Made by a program: the position numbers and the translations under genes. This document shows positions 9,701-10,965 of a stretch of DNA of 10,965 nt, one piece after another. The stretch's first letter is position 1, and every line of letters starts with the position of its first letter. Below the pieces are notes generated by a model that searched no databases, was not told the DNA's origin, and saw only the letters and a program-made list of their open reading frames with translations. The DNA is from Hymenoscyphus infarciens (lineage: Eukaryota; Ascomycota; Leotiomycetes; Helotiales; Helotiaceae): positions 1-10,965 of the forward strand of contig LLCB01000722.1 in the NCBI GenBank assembly GCA_001414345.1. The letters run 5' to 3'.

Positions 9701-9999
9701 AAAAGCTAATATTTAACTACTATATCTTAGCTTTAGCTATATCTTATTCTAAAGAACTTAAAATAACTAAGCTATTAAGTATTAGTACTAGGAGTATATT
9801 AATAGAGAGATAGATTATTAAAGCATTTCTAACTAAAGTATTTATAAATTCTATTAATACTAAAGATATACTAAGGTTTAATAAGCTCTTTTTAGAAAGA
9901 GAGTAAGAATAGAGGTTTACTAAGATATTAAACTAGTTTTAATATCTTATATAGCTTTTTAAGATATAATAGAAGTTTTTTAGTTATTATTTAAAATAA
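6707..9999 (+). pseudogene. RecQ-type, TLH-like helicase relic, 3' part
   Basis: This continues the 1185-2886 gene in phase (codons starting at 6709 modulo 3). It runs about 3.2 kb without a visible frameshift and has many TAA/TAG stops. Helicase motifs appear in order. Motif I at 8329-8346 reads T-S-S-R-K-S where TGxGKS is expected. Motif Ia at 8404-8430 keeps LVALKVDL. Motif II at 8593-8604 reads N-K-S-Y where DExH is expected. Motif III, LTSTL, is at 8689-8703. Motif IV is LIYYTSKNKATSLA near 8899-8940. Motif V, VTTSILEEGFNY, is at 9046-9081. Motif VI at 9139-9162 is stop-GFSRVER, with the Gln codon now TAA. A former Cys-rich tail (Tyr codons at about 9268-9375) matches the zinc-binding region after the RecQ core. 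The real stop is unreadable; I place the end at the TAA at 9997, though 9904 is possible. The joined relic is about 1660 codons, as large as fungal telomere-linked helicase-like proteins. It has no active Walker A or B. Confidence 0.85.
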
Positions 10000-10264
10000 T
10001 AACTAGATAGAAAGAAGTAATTATAAGTTAACTAGGTAAAAGTTCTTTATACTTCTACTTCTAGCTTAGAATTTAATATTTAAAATAGAATTAATATACT
10101 TTTATACTTTTAAAGAGCTAAATTACTAATAATAATATAATTTTAGTTTAGTTTTAATAAAGTATTATAGTAATAATAGACTTATAGTTAGATAAATATT
10201 TTATTTTACTTTTATTTTCTTTATTATATAAAGTCTTACTTTACTTAGAGATAACTATAAAATT
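10000..10264. other. Gene-free AT-rich spacer
   Basis: No reading frame, repeat or hairpin stands out. Stops are dense in all frames I followed. It probably represents the 3' flank of the helicase relic. Confidence 0.5.
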
Positions 10265-10665
10265 AGAACTTATATTAAAACGAGATTAGGATTTATATAA
10301 GAGAACTTATTAAGAAGAAACTAAGTTAATAGCTAGTCTTTAGCTAGATTAGTAAGTAGGTTTACTTATTTCTAACTTTTAATTTAAAATTTAAAATATT
10401 TATATAGAAGACTTATATAATACCTAGAACTTATATTAAAAAGGGTTCTAGTATAGTATAAGAGATCTTATTAAAAAGAAACTAAGTTAATAGCTAGTCT
10501 CTAGCTAAATTAGTAGTTAGTTTTACTTATTTCTCTCTTTTTATCTAAAAATCTAAGATATTTATATATAAAAGATAGTATATTCTTAAGACTTAAGTTA
10601 GATATTATTAGAGTATAGTATAAGAGACTATATTAAGAAGAAACTAACTTTATAGCTAGTCTCTA
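10265..10665. repeat. Tandem repeat, period about 161 bp, about 2.5 copies
   Basis: AGAACTTATATTAAAA starts at 10265 and 10426. The core TAAxAAGAAACTAAxTT-ATAGCTAGTCT occurs at 10311, 10472 and 10634, giving offsets of 161 and 162. The copies span about 10265-10425, 10426-10587 and 10588-10665 (partial). Differences are largely transitions. No coding sense. I see no similarity to the 171-bp repeat at 1-300. Tandem arrays next to TLH-type genes are common in fungal subtelomeres, but the family is not identified. Confidence 0.8.
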
Positions 10666-10678
10666 AGTCTTATTCTCG

Positions 10679-10746
10679 ACAAGATTTTGCGTTGTACTAC
10701 TCCTCTGTAAACCAAAAACAGAGGAGGTAGTATAGGTCGGTTTTGT
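10679..10746. repeat. Small foldback island without RIP
   Basis: This is about 68 bp with several TpG, CpA and CpG, unlike everything around it. TACTACTCCTCTG (10695-10707) pairs with CAGAGGAGGTAGTA (10719-10732) around an 11-base loop, with one bulged base. The outer ends ACAA (10679) and TTGT (to 10746) are also inverted, and G-T/T-A/T-G pairs partly extend the stem. TTGTACTACTC occurs at 10692 and again at 10743, across the right end. It could be a tiny foldback or MITE-like insertion, or a structured single-copy sequence. I see no clear target duplication and no tRNA or snRNA features. Confidence 0.6.
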
Positions 10747-10965
10747 ACTACTCTATAAGTACTATAAAACTAAGACTAAGAAAATACTTTATATAAGCTT
10801 TTATATTATGAATTATACGCTCTTTAAGATAGGCTTTCTAGAAAATTTCTATCTATTTTATTTTAATAGGTTAGGGTTACGTTTTCCTACTTAGTAATTC
10901 TTCTCGATTTCCTCTTAAGACTACCTTCTTTCTTAACTTTAAATACATATATTATAACTAATACT
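10747..10965. other. Gene-free tail, partly less RIP-altered
   Basis: No sustained reading frame in any direction. GTTTTGTAC (10740) and GTACTATAAAAC (10759) form a second imperfect inverted repeat beside the island. Some CG and an ATG (10808) survive. One GGTTAGGGTTAC stretch at 10869-10880 looks like about 1.5 telomere units but is isolated. If a gene starts beyond the window edge, nothing here shows it. Confidence 0.4.

Noticed and set aside
1185..9999. A defence or other novel multi-gene system
   Set aside because: Everything recognisable is one decayed helicase gene split by one retrotransposon; there are no accompanying intact genes.
10265..10665. Regularly spaced repeats as a CRISPR array
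   Set aside because: Units are about 161 bp, similar along their whole length, without unique spacers, and in a eukaryotic context.
10679..10746. Island as a tRNA or microRNA-like gene
   Set aside because: There is no cloverleaf, no A/B box and no acceptor pairing. The hairpin alone is not enough.
10869..10880. GGTTAGGGTTAC as a telomere or interstitial telomere
   Set aside because: It is only about one and a half units, not tandem, and can occur by chance; it is not evidence of a chromosome end.
1..10965. Mitochondrial or bacterial low-GC DNA
   Set aside because: Selective loss of TpG and CpA, stops only as TAA/TAG within long coherent frames, and Cys/His to Tyr shifts are RIP signatures. 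The LTR retrotransposon is also nuclear and eukaryotic.

Overview
The window has the signature of a filamentous ascomycete (Pezizomycotina) genome heavily altered by repeat-induced point mutation (RIP). It is extremely AT-rich. TpG and CpA are almost absent: by eye I find only about 15 and 20 of them in 11 kb. TpA is everywhere, and essentially no ATG-started reading frame survives. No gene here can be functional as it stands. Because RIP makes only C-to-T and G-to-A changes, the original reading frames can still be followed. In-frame stops are TAA or TAG where Gln or Trp stood, and Cys and His positions now read Tyr.

Layout. Positions 1-300 hold about 1.8 copies of a tandem repeat of roughly 171 bp. 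Positions 400-702 hold a diverged LTR-like remnant, and 703-1184 an AT-rich upstream stretch. From about 1185 to 2886, and again from 6707 to about 9999, runs one decayed gene for a large RecQ-type helicase with an N-terminal pair of C2H2 fingers (PF12013/DUF3505-like arrangement). This is the architecture of fungal telomere-linked helicase (TLH)-like genes. The gene is split by a complete Ty1/copia LTR-retrotransposon insertion at 2887-6701. The element has two 410-bp LTRs, a 5-bp target duplication (CTATT), a primer-binding site, a decayed Gag-protease frame and a polypurine tract. Its integrase core and most of its reverse transcriptase and RNase H are missing, so it is a non-autonomous derivative.

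Downstream of the helicase are a featureless AT-rich stretch (10000-10264), a second tandem array (period about 161 bp, 10265-10665), a small foldback island that still contains TpG and CpA (10679-10746), and a tail without a recognisable gene. The helicase family, the tandem arrays and the nested transposon suggest a subtelomeric or other heterochromatic accessory region. Subtelomeric location is an inference; the window contains no telomere array. I see no new functional system. The value of the window lies in reading a molecular fossil: the order of events, the type of priming, and an island that escaped RIP.
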